35,334 nucleotides of DNA from an uncultured Flammeovirgaceae bacterium (GTDB lineage: Bacteria > Bacteroidota > Bacteroidia > Cytophagales > Cyclobacteriaceae): contig CAKZYJ010000157.1 in NCBI GenBank assembly GCA_937884755.1, positions 1-35,334 of the forward strand. The letters are read 5' to 3'. This document shows, piece after piece, positions 7,230 through 15,697 of this stretch. A program made the position numbers and the translations under genes. Every line of letters begins with the position of its first letter. Positions within the stretch are counted from its first letter, which is position 1. The notes under the pieces are model-generated. The model saw nothing but the letters and a program-made list of their open reading frames with translations. It did no database searches and had not been told where the DNA came from.

Positions 7230-9095
7230 TTATTTACCCAAGTAGACCATAATGACTGATACATCTGCTGGAGAAACTCCGCTGATTCGGGAAGCCTGTC
7301 CAATAGTCTCAGGTCGGATTTTACCCAGCTTCTCTCGGGCCTCGGTTGATAAGGCTTTCACTTTGGTGTAGTCGAAGTTGCTGGGTATCCGGTATCCTTC
7401 CAGGCTTTCTACTCGTTCAGCGTGCTGCCGTTCTTTTTCAAGATAGCTTTCATACTTAGTAAGTATTTCTACTTGCTCTAGCACTTCGATATCGAATTTT
7501 TGAAAATGGTTTGCTAATGATGAGTCTAGTTTTGTCAGACTATTAATAGAAATTTCAGGCCTCTTTAGCAGCTGATGAATGCTTACTTTCTCCCGAATGG
7601 TAGCTGTAGAAAGCTCATCCAAGCCGTCGTTAATTTCTTCGGGGGCCGCTTTGTGCTGCTTCATATCCTGAAGTAATTCGTAGATAGCATTTCGCTTATC
7701 AAATACTTTCTCTAGTCGGCTATCATTGATCAAACCTAGCTGATGCCCTTTTTCGGTTAGCCGCAGGTCAGCATTATCTTGCCGGAGCAACAGGCGAAAC
7801 TCCGCTCGAGAGGTAAACATGCGGTAGGGTTCATCAGTCCCTTTGTTAATCAGATCATCGATCAAAACCCCGATATAGGCTTCAGATCTTCGCAGCACGA
7901 AGGACTCTTGCTCCTGAGTTTTCTGGTGGGCATTTATCCCCGCAATAAGCCCTTGGCAAGCCGCTTCTTCATAACCAGTAGTTCCGTTAATTTGCCCAGC
8001 AAAGAATAAATTCTCAATCAGTTTGGTTTCTAAACTAAGCGAGAGCTGGGTGGGTGGAAAGTAATCGTACTCAATAGCGTAACCCGGTCGAAACAGTTTT
8101 GCCTTTTCAAATCCGGGAATATGACGAATAGCCTGGTGTTGGACTTCTTCGGGAAGCGAAGTAGAAAATCCGTTTACGTATACTTCAATGGTATCCCACC
8201 CTTCGGGTTCCACAAAGATTTGATGTCGCTCGCGCTCAGCGAACCGATTGATTTTGTCTTCAATAGATGGACAGTAGCGAGGGCCTTGCCCGCGAATTCG
8301 CCCGTTGAACATGGGTGATCGATCAAACCCACCTTCCAGTACTTCGTGTACCGTAGGATTGGTGTAGGTTATATGACAGCTTCGTTGGTGTGAAAGTGGT
8401 TTAGTATCCGTAAACGAAAACTTACCGGGGTTTTCATCGCCAGGTTGTTCTTCCATTTTGCTGTAGTCCAATGACCGCCCATCTACTCGAGGGGGGGTAC
8501 CCGTTTTCATTCGACCCGATTCGAATCCTAGACTTACCAGTTGTTCGGTAATACCTTTTGATGCGCGTTCGCCCGAACGTCCTCCGCCCATCTGCTTTTC
8601 GCCAATATGGATTAGGCCATTTAGAAAAGTACCATTAGTGAGTACTACAGTTCTCGATTTTATCTCCAGACCGATACTAGTTTTTACCCCTACTACCCTA
8701 TCGCCTTCTATCAATATGCCAGTAACCATCTCTTGCAGAAAATCCAGATTAGGAATTTTCTCTAGATGCATTCGCCAGGCTTCAGTAAAGCGGGCTCGAT
8801 CATTTTGGGTACGTGGACTCCACATAGCCGGACCTTTAGATCGGTTCAGCATTCGAAACTGAATAGCTGACTCATCGGTCACGATTCCCGATAATCCACC
8901 GAGTGCATCTATCTCGCGAACAATCTGTCCTTTGGCTACCCCACCCATGGCCGGGTTACAGGACATCTGTCCCATTTTGGCCATGTCCATCGTGATGAGC
9001 AGGGTTTTAGAACCCATCTTGGCTGCTGCTGCCGCCGCTTCGTTTCCTGCGTGCCCCGCCCCTACTACTATTACATCATATATTTCGAAAAGCAT
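7230..9095 (-). CDS. mnmG: tRNA uridine-5-carboxymethylaminomethyl(34) synthesis enzyme MnmG
   Basis: Together with MnmE, MnmG modifies the wobble uridine (U34) of certain tRNAs using FAD, NADH and methylene-tetrahydrofolate. Its 621 residues match the family length. The FAD-binding motif GAGHAG is at 12-17, followed by the conserved SCNPAMGGVAKGQIVREIDALGG (Cys46) and RYCPSIEDK (Cys275). The latter two regions carry the conserved cysteines of E. coli MnmG. Further signatures are RPGYAIEYDYFPP, FAGQINGTTGYEEAACQG and the C-terminal helical MnmE-binding region ending SRISGVSPADVSVIMVYL. mnmG (gidA) lies next to oriC in many bacteria, which fits the candidate origin 3.5 kb downstream. The parS palindrome lies upstream of its start. 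Confidence 0.98.
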   Translation of the reverse strand: MLFEIYDVIVVGAGHAGNEAAAAAAKMGSKTLLITMDMAKMGQMSCNPAMGGVAKGQIVREIDALGGLSGIVTDESAIQFRMLNRSKGPAMWSPRTQNDRARFTEAWRMHLEKIPNLDFLQEMVTGILIEGDRVVGVKTSIGLEIKSRTVVLTNGTFLNGLIHIGEKQMGGGRSGERASKGITEQLVSLGFESGRMKTGTPPRVDGRSLDYSKMEEQPGDENPGKFSFTDTKPLSHQRSCHITYTNPTVHEVLEGGFDRSPMFNGRIRGQGPRYCPSIEDKINRFAERERHQIFVEPEGWDTIEVYVNGFSTSLPEEVQHQAIRHIPGFEKAKLFRPGYAIEYDYFPPTQLSLSLETKLIENLFFAGQINGTTGYEEAACQGLIAGINAHQKTQEQESFVLRRSEAYIGVLIDDLINKGTDEPYRMFTSRAEFRLLLRQDNADLRLTEKGHQLGLINDSRLEKVFDKRNAIYELLQDMKQHKAAPEEINDGLDELSTATIREKVSIHQLLKRPEISINSLTKLDSSLANHFQKFDIEVLEQVEILTKYESYLEKERQHAERVESLEGYRIPSNFDYTKVKALSTEAREKLGKIRPETIGQASRISGVSPADVSVIMVYLGK

Positions 9096-9169
9096 TTCTT
9101 AAGTGATTGATTCTTCCTTTATTCTACACGCAAAAGCACAGTTTCGTTTCCACTTTCGGTTACTTTATT

Positions 9170-9185
9170 TTCCACTGCCGTGGAA
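9170..9185. repeat. parS-like half-sites split by 4 bp
   Basis: TTCCAC-TGCC-GTGGAA carries the same half-sites as parS but with a 4-bp insertion at the centre, about 75 bp from the perfect parS. Single GTTTCCAC (9146-9153) and GTGGAAAC (9288-9295) half-sites also occur nearby in inverted orientation. It may be a decayed parS copy or only a hairpin in the mnmG leader. ParB binding to it is not established. Confidence 0.35.
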
Positions 9186-9259
9186 TGGTTAATTACGTAT
9201 ATTCGGAACCTTTATCAGCCTCATTTATAAGCAGTTCGACTAGGTCGCGTGAAGCAAAA

Positions 9260-9287
9260 GCTTAATGTTCCACGTGGAACATTAAGC
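9260..9287. other. parS: parS centromere site (ParB-binding palindrome)
   Basis: Positions 9266-9281 read TGTTCCACGTGGAACA, a perfect match to the bacterial chromosomal parS pattern TGTTNCACGTGNAACA. The palindrome extends to 28 bp (9260-9287, from GCTTAA on the left to TTAAGC on the right) with no mismatch. It lies in the intergenic region between ybeY and mnmG. ParB bound at parS loads SMC/condensin and positions the origin. Chromosomal parS sites cluster near oriC, which agrees with the DnaA-box array 5.5 kb away. parA/parB are not in the window. Confidence 0.93.
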
Positions 9288-9304
9288 GTGGAAACCTTGA
9301 TGAT

Positions 9305-9742
9305 CTATTGAATGTGAAATTGGCTAAAATAGATAGCTACGTATTCATCTTCTAGATTGCGCATCTGTAATTTAGAAGACTCAGAATGATCATCAAATCC
9401 GAGGAGGTGTAGTACACCGTGCACAATTATCCGTAGTAATTCGTTCAAGAAATCTACTTTTAATATTTGGGCATTTTCCTGAACCCGTTCGGTGCTGATG
9501 AAGATATCACTCTCCAGCGGGTGGGTGGAACCATCACGATTATCAAAAGTGATAATATCGGTATAGTAATCGTGATTTAGATAATCACGATTAACCTGAA
9601 GTAGGTAATCATCCGAGCAAAATATGTAACTGATACTGGAGATAGATTGATTATGCTGTTCAGCTACAAGGATAAGCCAATCCGGGACGGATTGGAGGAT
9701 TTGTGGATCAAACGAAACATCCTCCACAAAAAATTGGATCAT
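9305..9742 (-). CDS. ybeY: Endoribonuclease YbeY (rRNA maturation)
   Basis: YbeY is a single-domain metal-dependent RNase involved in 16S rRNA 3'-end maturation and ribosome quality control. The 145 residues match the family length. The signature HGVLHLLGFDDH provides the three zinc ligands H108, H112 and H118. The upstream conserved segments are LQVNRDYLNHDYYTDIITFD and GDI-like ESDIFIS. The start codon overlaps the stop of the preceding ATPase gene by one base (TAATG), indicating translational coupling. The intergenic region downstream holds parS. Confidence 0.96.
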   Translation of the reverse strand: MIQFFVEDVSFDPQILQSVPDWLILVAEQHNQSISSISYIFCSDDYLLQVNRDYLNHDYYTDIITFDNRDGSTHPLESDIFISTERVQENAQILKVDFLNELLRIIVHGVLHLLGFDDHSESSKLQMRNLEDEYVAIYFSQFHIQ

Positions 9743-10143
9743 TAATTAATATAGAAAATAAGTTCTACGGTGCAGCCTTCGTCGTGAAAATTGACTTCGT
9801 CAGAAAGATGTTTCATGAGGAAAATTCCCCGTCCACCGGGTTGATCAATATTTTCGGGAGCGGTAGGGTCGGGTAAGTTGGTATGATCAAAACCATCGCC
9901 TTCGTCTTTCACCCAAAAGATGATAGAACCATCACTAAGCTTGAGCGAGAGATCTACATTTTTCTTAGAGTCGCCCTTATTACCGTGGCGAATAGCATTG
10001 TTTACTGACTCAGTTACGGCAATCATGATATTGCCGTAGATATCATCAGTCAGACTAAACTGTTCTTTAGCATTGTCAATAAAACTTTCAATCATCCTAA
10101 TATTTTCGGATAATGAAGGAATAGAAATGCTGATTGAATCCAT
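9742..10143 (-). CDS. RsbW/SpoIIAB-like GHKL ATP-binding protein
   Basis: This 133-residue protein is a single histidine-kinase-type ATPase domain of the anti-sigma-factor kinase class. The N box is ESVNNAIRHGNKGD (E45, N49), the G1 box is KDEGDGFD (80-86) and the G2 box is GGRGIFLMKHLSDEV (103-117). Members bind ATP and act as serine kinases or switch proteins for anti-anti-sigma factors. No STAS partner or sigma factor is adjacent. The gene sits 4 bp after the DUF4175 gene and overlaps ybeY by one base, so all three probably form one transcript. The target cannot be told from sequence. Confidence 0.88.
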   Translation of the reverse strand: MDSISISIPSLSENIRMIESFIDNAKEQFSLTDDIYGNIMIAVTESVNNAIRHGNKGDSKKNVDLSLKLSDGSIIFWVKDEGDGFDHTNLPDPTAPENIDQPGGRGIFLMKHLSDEVNFHDEGCTVELIFYIN

Positions 10144-10147
10144 TGTA

Positions 10148-13100
10148 CTAGTTTAAGCGCTTGAAATATTCGTTGGCCTCACTTTTATAATAAGGATTAA
10201 GTTTGAGAGGCACTGTTTTCAGTAACTCAATCTCTTGCTTCTTTAATTTAATATATTCATCAAATCGCTGGGCGGCTTGCTGTTCGTAATTGTCTTTCGC
10301 AGTTTCACCCTTACGTTTCTGATCTAACTCCTGCTCCCGTTCCGATTTTTCTACATCTAACAGACGCGTAAGTATCTGCTTCTGTCGTTCAATCAACTCT
10401 TTCGTAAGCTTTTTGTTGACTAAATCATTCTCAGTTTCCTCCATTTGTTTAGAAAGTTCATCGCCGGTTCCTCCTCCCCCATCTTCTTCGGAATCCATCT
10501 CTTCCATGGCTTTCCGGATCTTCTCCTGCTGCTGAGCCAACTTGGCTAATTCTTCGGATAAAGCCCGACCTGACTTACCACTTTTCTGTAAATCCTGAAT
10601 CTGCTGATTTAGCTGCTTTTGGAGTTCACTCAAGTTCATGTTCTGCTGGGTATTGCCAGGGTCCTTCTGAGGATTGCCCATCGCATCAGCCATCTGCTGC
10701 TGCATTTGACTTAATACATCATTAAGTAAAAGAGCCAGGTTATTGACGGAGGTCATGGCAAATTGTTGCTGACTGATCGCTTTATACTGCTGTCGCTCCC
10801 GTAACGACTCCATGCTTTCATCCATATATTTATTCATGTCCTTCACCTCGCGGGTTACGAACGATTGAATTTGAAACACCCGTTCGGCCAGGGCTAATAG
10901 GCTATCTTCAATAATTTGAGCATCGTCCCGAAGTTTAAGTTGCTCCTGCGAAAGATCAATAAAACGAGGATCGTTCTGCTTTACTTCTCGAAACTCTTTC
11001 ATCACATTTTCCTGATCGAAGGAAAGGGTTAGTAAGTTGTCTAGGATATTGCGCAGGTTATCCATATTTTCCTGAAGCATTTCCATCTCCATACTTTGCT
11101 GCATTTGCTGCATCTTCTGAGCCATCTGCTTCATTTGCTCAGCACTGTTCTTCTGGGATTTCTGCGCCTTCTTGCGCTGATTCTTATCTAAAGCTTCTTG
11201 GGCTTTCTGCTGTTCCTGCTGCGCCTGGTTTTTCTCCTGCTTCATGTCTTGCATCGGAGCAGGGTTCTTTAAGTCTTGATTAAGCTCGTTAAGCTCTTCC
11301 ATTTCCTGCTGCTGATGCTCAAATTCCTCACTAAGCTTTTCCTGTTGCTCGCTCAATTCTTCGGTAGAATTCTCCTTGTTTTCAGTTTCTTCCGCTAGTT
11401 GCTCTTGCTCCTCAGCAAGCTGTTCCATCTGTTGCTGCATCTCTTCCAGCTTAGCATCGAACTTCATACGCTTAAAGAGTTCCAGAGTTCGTTCTAACTC
11501 TTCTTCCAGGTTCTCTTCCTGATCGCTAATCTGTTGCAACTGATCACGCATTTTGTCCATATCCAGTTGCTCCTCAAGTAATTTCTGAAGCTCCTCGTAC
11601 ATCTTCTTGGTTTCCTCGTCTAGCAATTCGTCCATGAGTTGTTGCAGTTGGTCAATCTGCTCCTTCATTTTTTCACTCTGCTCACCAAACTGCTCGCGTT
11701 GCATTTTAGAAGACTGGCTCTGCTCCTTCAGTTGTTCCAGTTGTTTTTCTAACTCTTGGCGCTGCTTTAAAATATCTTCCAGAAGTTGCTTGTCCTGCCA
11801 GGTAAGATCTTTCTTACCACGGAGTCGTTTTTCTACATCCTCAATATCCTGTTTTAGCTGTTCGGCTTGCTGAACGGTCTTGCTGATCTGACTCTGTGTT
11901 TCAGCCGAAGATTTTTCCAAATTTTCCCGGATAGTTTCCCGGTCGGGAATGCTGAAAACGTAGGAAGAAGTTTGAGAAGACTTATATCCGTTCACGGCAT
12001 CGTTATCCCATACTTTCAGGAAGTAGCGAATTTTATCGCCCGGACTTAAGCCAAGAGTATCCACGTTCCACTGGTAGTAGTAGCTTTGGTTATTCTGTTT
12101 GGAGTCCAGTGGGAGCCTCAATTTCTGGTATTTCTTTTTGCTGTTATCTTCCTCTCCCATTGGCTCAAAACGGTAGAAAACCGATAATTGGGTAAGCCCG
12201 TAATCGTCTGAAACATTTCCTCCTAACACAAGGAATTTATATAAAGTGGTGTCCTGAAATTGCTCTAAACTAATTTGAGGATTTTGGTCGGGAATAACGT
12301 CCAGGTAGTAGCGAATATCCTGTTTGTTGTTGCTGTATTCATTAACAAGGTTGATTTGGTAGGTATCAGACTCAAATACTTGCTTCTCCAAGGAAAACGT
12401 TCCTTCGGTAGTTTCATTTAACTGATGAGTTTCATCTTGTTCCTCGAAAACCAGCTCCATACTATCGGCGGCTAGCGTGCTGAATTGCCAGCTGATCTCC
12501 GTTCCTTCAGGTACTTGTAGGTTTCCCACATTGTCTAATCGCTGATCTTCGCGGGATAAATAATCCGGATAATCCAGATATACGCTAAAGTTCTTCAGAT
12601 TAGGTCGGTCTACTACCTTGATGGTTTTAGATACAGAATTAAAGCCAGCTGCTTCTATATAAAATGGAGTATCACGCTGAATGCTCTGAAATACAAATTC
12701 AAAAGCTCCCTGTTCAGTGGGGTTCATGCGAAAACGCCGTCCAGAGGCAACGAGGTATACTTTATCCGGAATAGCCTCTCCTTCCAAATCAATATTGACC
12801 GTAAAGTCCTCATTTTTGAATGCAATATAGGATTCGTTCAAAAGTTCGAAGGAGAAAGGGGCTTCTGGCACAAATTCCTTATTAAAGTTGACGATCCGCC
12901 GGGTACCTTCGGAGAAAAACTGTGGAACAAACAATAGAACGATAACCATGACCGCCACTGGAGCAGCTAAGTATTTTAGATGGCGTAGGTTTTTTCGCAG
13001 ATCAATAGCAATAGGAAAGCGAACTACTGAAAGCTGCTTCGTTTTCTGCGCAATACTAGCCGCAATTAATGCACCTTGGGTGCTACTACCTCTATTAAGT

Positions 13101-13447
13101 TGAACTAAATTCAGCAGTTTATCCTGCACCTCAGGAAAATAGGTACCTATTTGGCGGGCAGCTTCTTCATCGCTAATTTGTCGTTTATTGCTAGTGAGGC
13201 GAGTTAGTGGGTCGATTACCCATCGATATAGGATGAAAACAAATAATAGCAAAAAGCTAAAAAATAATACACCTCGCCATAGGCTGCCTAGTCGAGCGGT
13301 ATATTCAATAGAATTGAACAACAGATACACCGAAAGCACGATGGCTCCGAAAAAAATACTGCCCCTGATCAGCTTATTTAAATAATACTTCCGTTTGTAC
13401 TGCTGAAGCTGATGCGCAATACTGTTAAAATTTGAATCCGCTGACAT
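10148..13447 (-). CDS. DUF4175 family membrane protein with very long Gln/Glu-rich coiled coil
   Basis: This 1099-residue protein has transmembrane segments at about 30-48 and 57-77 and a third at about 158-178. A periplasmic beta-rich region (about 180-500) follows, with an Ig-like repeat and segments such as FEVYLDYPDYLSRED-type strands and YFLKVWDNDAVNGYKSSQT. From about 505 to 1040 it is a highly charged coiled coil of Gln, Glu, Lys and Met (EEQLDMDKMRDQLQQISDQE, QKMQQMQQSMEMEMLQENMD). This layout is that of DUF4175, found in Bacteroidota and some Proteobacteria and of unproven function. It is the first gene of a tight cluster with the RsbW-like ATPase and ybeY, so a regulatory or envelope-stress link is possible but speculative. 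Confidence 0.88.
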   Translation of the reverse strand: MSADSNFNSIAHQLQQYKRKYYLNKLIRGSIFFGAIVLSVYLLFNSIEYTARLGSLWRGVLFFSFLLLFVFILYRWVIDPLTRLTSNKRQISDEEAARQIGTYFPEVQDKLLNLVQLNRGSSTQGALIAASIAQKTKQLSVVRFPIAIDLRKNLRHLKYLAAPVAVMVIVLLFVPQFFSEGTRRIVNFNKEFVPEAPFSFELLNESYIAFKNEDFTVNIDLEGEAIPDKVYLVASGRRFRMNPTEQGAFEFVFQSIQRDTPFYIEAAGFNSVSKTIKVVDRPNLKNFSVYLDYPDYLSREDQRLDNVGNLQVPEGTEISWQFSTLAADSMELVFEEQDETHQLNETTEGTFSLEKQVFESDTYQINLVNEYSNNKQDIRYYLDVIPDQNPQISLEQFQDTTLYKFLVLGGNVSDDYGLTQLSVFYRFEPMGEEDNSKKKYQKLRLPLDSKQNNQSYYYQWNVDTLGLSPGDKIRYFLKVWDNDAVNGYKSSQTSSYVFSIPDRETIRENLEKSSAETQSQISKTVQQAEQLKQDIEDVEKRLRGKKDLTWQDKQLLEDILKQRQELEKQLEQLKEQSQSSKMQREQFGEQSEKMKEQIDQLQQLMDELLDEETKKMYEELQKLLEEQLDMDKMRDQLQQISDQEENLEEELERTLELFKRMKFDAKLEEMQQQMEQLAEEQEQLAEETENKENSTEELSEQQEKLSEEFEHQQQEMEELNELNQDLKNPAPMQDMKQEKNQAQQEQQKAQEALDKNQRKKAQKSQKNSAEQMKQMAQKMQQMQQSMEMEMLQENMDNLRNILDNLLTLSFDQENVMKEFREVKQNDPRFIDLSQEQLKLRDDAQIIEDSLLALAERVFQIQSFVTREVKDMNKYMDESMESLRERQQYKAISQQQFAMTSVNNLALLLNDVLSQMQQQMADAMGNPQKDPGNTQQNMNLSELQKQLNQQIQDLQKSGKSGRALSEELAKLAQQQEKIRKAMEEMDSEEDGGGGTGDELSKQMEETENDLVNKKLTKELIERQKQILTRLLDVEKSEREQELDQKRKGETAKDNYEQQAAQRFDEYIKLKKQEIELLKTVPLKLNPYYKSEANEYFKRLN

Positions 13448-13532
13448 AACGTTATGCGTTAAGTGTGGTACTTTCTATTGCAGTTAGCTTGGTATAAAAA
13501 CTACGGAAAAAAACGGAGTTAAGTATGCATTG

Positions 13533-14300
13533 CTAACGTATTTCTAATACTACTGGACAATGATCAGAATGGTGAGCTTCCGGCAATAGGGAAGCACCAA
13601 CTAATCTATCTTGTAACGATACACTCGCCATATTGTAATCTATACGCCATCCTAGATTTTTGGCCCGGGCTCCAGCTCGGTAGCTCCACCAAGAATAATG
13701 GTTAGGTTGATCTACGTGAAAGAAACGAAACGTATCGATAAAGCCACTGTCAATAAACTCTGATACCCAGGCCCTTTCTTCAGGAAGAAACCCGGTAGTA
13801 TTTTTATTCCGCACCGGATCGTGAATATCAATGGAGCGATGACAGATGTTATAATCCCCGCTAATTATTAAGTGCGTTTTTTCTTGTTTAAGTTCGTCAA
13901 TGTAAGAACGAAAGTCAGAGAGCCACTGCATTTTAAATGCCTGCCGGATATCGCCCATGGTGCCGGAAGGCATGTATACGCTCATTACCGAAAAATCTTC
14001 GTAGTCAGCCCGTAGCACCCTACCCTCCTGGTCATAAATTGAAACTCCCATTCCGTTGGTTACTTCTAGTGGAGTGAGTTTAGTAAAGATAGCGACTCCG
14101 CTGTACCCCTTTTTGGAAGTTGCTTCCTCCCAGTACGTCTGATAACCTAGTGATTCAATGTCGGCAATGGGAACCTGGCTGGGGCTAGCCTTAGTCTCCT
14201 GTAAACAAACAATATCCGGGTTTTCCTTGCCAAGCCAATCTAAGAATCCTTTGCGAATAGCTGCCCGAATACCATTTACATTGTACGAGATAATCTTCAT
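13533..14300 (-). CDS. xth: Exodeoxyribonuclease III (AP endonuclease)
   Basis: Exodeoxyribonuclease III is an EEP-fold DNA repair nuclease that cleaves at abasic sites and removes 3' blocking groups. The 255 residues match the family. The catalytic set is complete: N7 (SYNVNGIR), E35 (CLQETKA), Y109 (VYMPSG), D149/N151 (SGDYNICH) and D246/H247 (HSDHCPVV), plus GWRIDY at about 217-222. It lies 6 bp downstream of the 138-codon hypothetical gene and is likely co-transcribed with it. Confidence 0.97.
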   Translation of the reverse strand: MKIISYNVNGIRAAIRKGFLDWLGKENPDIVCLQETKASPSQVPIADIESLGYQTYWEEATSKKGYSGVAIFTKLTPLEVTNGMGVSIYDQEGRVLRADYEDFSVMSVYMPSGTMGDIRQAFKMQWLSDFRSYIDELKQEKTHLIISGDYNICHRSIDIHDPVRNKNTTGFLPEERAWVSEFIDSGFIDTFRFFHVDQPNHYSWWSYRAGARAKNLGWRIDYNMASVSLQDRLVGASLLPEAHHSDHCPVVLEIR

Positions 14301-14306
14301 AGAAAA

Positions 14307-14666
14307 TTAAATAGCAACCCCTAACTCTTGTTCAAAATACTCAATAACGTGCATCTTTAGAAGCTTTTCCTGCTCGAGCAAATCAAAATGAGGAAGTTTT
14401 TTCTGTAGTTTCCAGTGGGGCCAGCCATCCTGATCAATTCCTTCTAGTGCGTAGAATCCCGAAAGGGAGAGAACCTTACAAATAGCAATATGCAGCAAGT
14501 CCTGCTTCTCTTCCTTAGAAAAATGCTGAGCACCTTTACCCAGCTCCTGCACCCCGATTAAAAACAATACTCCGTTCAAGTCGTTCGGGCGTTTGCCAAC
14601 CTCTTGCTCAAGTAACGTCAGCAGACTTTGCCACTTACGTTCCAGTACTAAGTCCTTTTTATACAT
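14307..14666 (-). CDS. Conserved-looking small cytoplasmic protein of unknown function
   Basis: This is 119 residues from the Met at 14664-14666. A longer frame to 14723 adds an unlikely hydrophobic leader and overlaps the start region of the divergent comF-like gene, so the shorter form is preferred. It has no signal peptide or membrane segment. It is mostly helical, with LERKWQSLLTLLEQEVGKRP, NGVLFLIGVQELGKG and KEEKQDLLHIAICKVLS. The C-terminal half contains DGWPHWKLQKKLPHFDLLEQE. I do not recognise a domain. Its coupling to exodeoxyribonuclease III (6 bp gap) is the only functional hint. Confidence 0.72.
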   Translation of the reverse strand: MYKKDLVLERKWQSLLTLLEQEVGKRPNDLNGVLFLIGVQELGKGAQHFSKEEKQDLLHIAICKVLSLSGFYALEGIDQDGWPHWKLQKKLPHFDLLEQEKLLKMHVIEYFEQELGVAI

Positions 14667-14773
14667 TCCCGAAAAATAGAAAATAAAATGGTACGCTGGT
14701 AAGGTTCCGATACGAATAATCATTGAGCAGTGCGGAGGGTATGGTACCTTGCGTACCTACTATACGAAGCAGA

Positions 14774-15451
14774 ATGCTAAAGGATTTCGTATCGCTGATA
14801 TTTCCCCGAATGTGTCTGGTTTCGCAGCAGCCACTGGCGAAAGGAGAGCATCTCATTACTACCCAAGCCTGGTTAGAAATGCCCAAATTTAATATGAGTG
14901 AAACCAACCTTTCACTTAAGAGAAGGGTATATAGTTTTGCGCCCATTGATCAGGCCTGGGCTTACTACAAATTTTCTAAGCACGGAAAGGTACAAAAGCT
15001 ACTGCACGCACTCAAATATCAGAATTATCCCGAAGTAGGTGAACTGGCCGGAAAGTGGTTCGGTCAGGCCTTGCGGCAAAATGATAGTCTCCGGGATATT
15101 GATCTCATTGTACCCGTTCCCATGCACAAGAAAAAGCAAAAGAAACGAGGCTACAACCAGTGTGACTTTATTATGTGGGGACTATCTGAAGTTTTAGAAA
15201 TATCCTGGTCGACACAGGTATTGGTAAAAACAAAGAATACGGATTCACAAACTCAAAAGAACCGAATAGAGCGGTACCGAAACAGCTACCACGCCTATGC
15301 GATTCGGAAGAACGCCAATATTAAAGGCAAACATATTCTGCTGGTAGATGATGTGGTCACTACTGGCGCTACTTTAGGTGCTTGTGCTAGTCTGTTACTA
15401 GCCGGTGGGTGCCGGGCAATAAGTATTGCGGCATTAGCTACACCAGAATAA
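14774..15451 (+). CDS. comF: ComF-family phosphoribosyltransferase-like protein
   Basis: Residue numbers follow the longest frame, which starts with TTG at 14723. The Met at 14774 (residue 18, MLKDFVSLIFPRMC) fits the usual ComF N-terminus and is preferred, although ATG at 14741 is possible. The C-terminal type I PRTase domain is intact: RGYNQ at 142-146 and the PRPP-binding loop LLVDDVVTTGAT at 206-217. ComF proteins act in natural transformation, probably in handling incoming single-stranded DNA. The N-terminal zinc ribbon of typical members has four Cys. Here only one remains (C31 in PRMCLVSQQ), and the second pair is replaced by LITTQAW. It is divergent from the hypothetical/xth pair, with a short shared promoter region. 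Confidence 0.85.
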   Translation: MLKDFVSLIFPRMCLVSQQPLAKGEHLITTQAWLEMPKFNMSETNLSLKRRVYSFAPIDQAWAYYKFSKHGKVQKLLHALKYQNYPEVGELAGKWFGQALRQNDSLRDIDLIVPVPMHKKKQKKRGYNQCDFIMWGLSEVLEISWSTQVLVKTKNTDSQTQKNRIERYRNSYHAYAIRKNANIKGKHILLVDDVVTTGATLGACASLLLAGGCRAISIAALATPE

Positions 15452-15550
15452 AGTCATAGATCTAATATTCTAATTTCTTTTCGTTTCTCCTCCCTACGTA
15501 AAAACGGGTATTCCTAGTAAGGATAAGGATTAATCGCGCGGCGAACCGTC

Positions 15551-15580
15551 ATGTCCCTATGCGAACGCAAACAATATGAT
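15551..15580. repeat. Imperfect inverted repeat in the comF-gldJ gap
   Basis: CCCTAT and ATAGGG are separated by about 18 nt in the region downstream of comF. There is no clean T-run. It may be a weak terminator for comF. The rest of the 15452-15637 stretch shows nothing I can assign. Confidence 0.2.
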
Positions 15581-15637
15581 AGGGCACAATTTGCATCAAT
15601 AGCATAACATAGCTAACTAAAAAATAATACCCATAAC

Positions 15638-15674
15638 AAAAAAAGGTCCGGCCGAAATGAATCAGCCAGACCTT
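15638..15674 (-). terminator. Rho-independent terminator of gldJ
   Basis: On the minus strand, AAGGTCTGGC pairs with GCCGGACCTT across a 12-nt loop (one mismatch near the loop). A run of seven T follows. It lies just past the gldJ stop, so it ends the gldJ transcript. It faces the comF gene and may also limit read-through between the convergent genes. Confidence 0.85.
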
Positions 15675-15697
15675 AAAATGAGGGTTAATGTTCTTTT

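Noticed and set aside
7226-7303. Longer N-terminus of the PepSY-like protein overlapping mnmG
   Set aside because: The extra 26 residues precede a clear signal peptide, which would then be internal. The Met at 7225 is 4 bp after the mnmG stop and fits an operon.
11607-11873. Ser/Cys-rich reading frame on the plus strand
   Set aside because: It is antisense to the Gln/Glu-rich coiled coil of DUF4175. The Ser/Cys content is the mirror of that codon bias.
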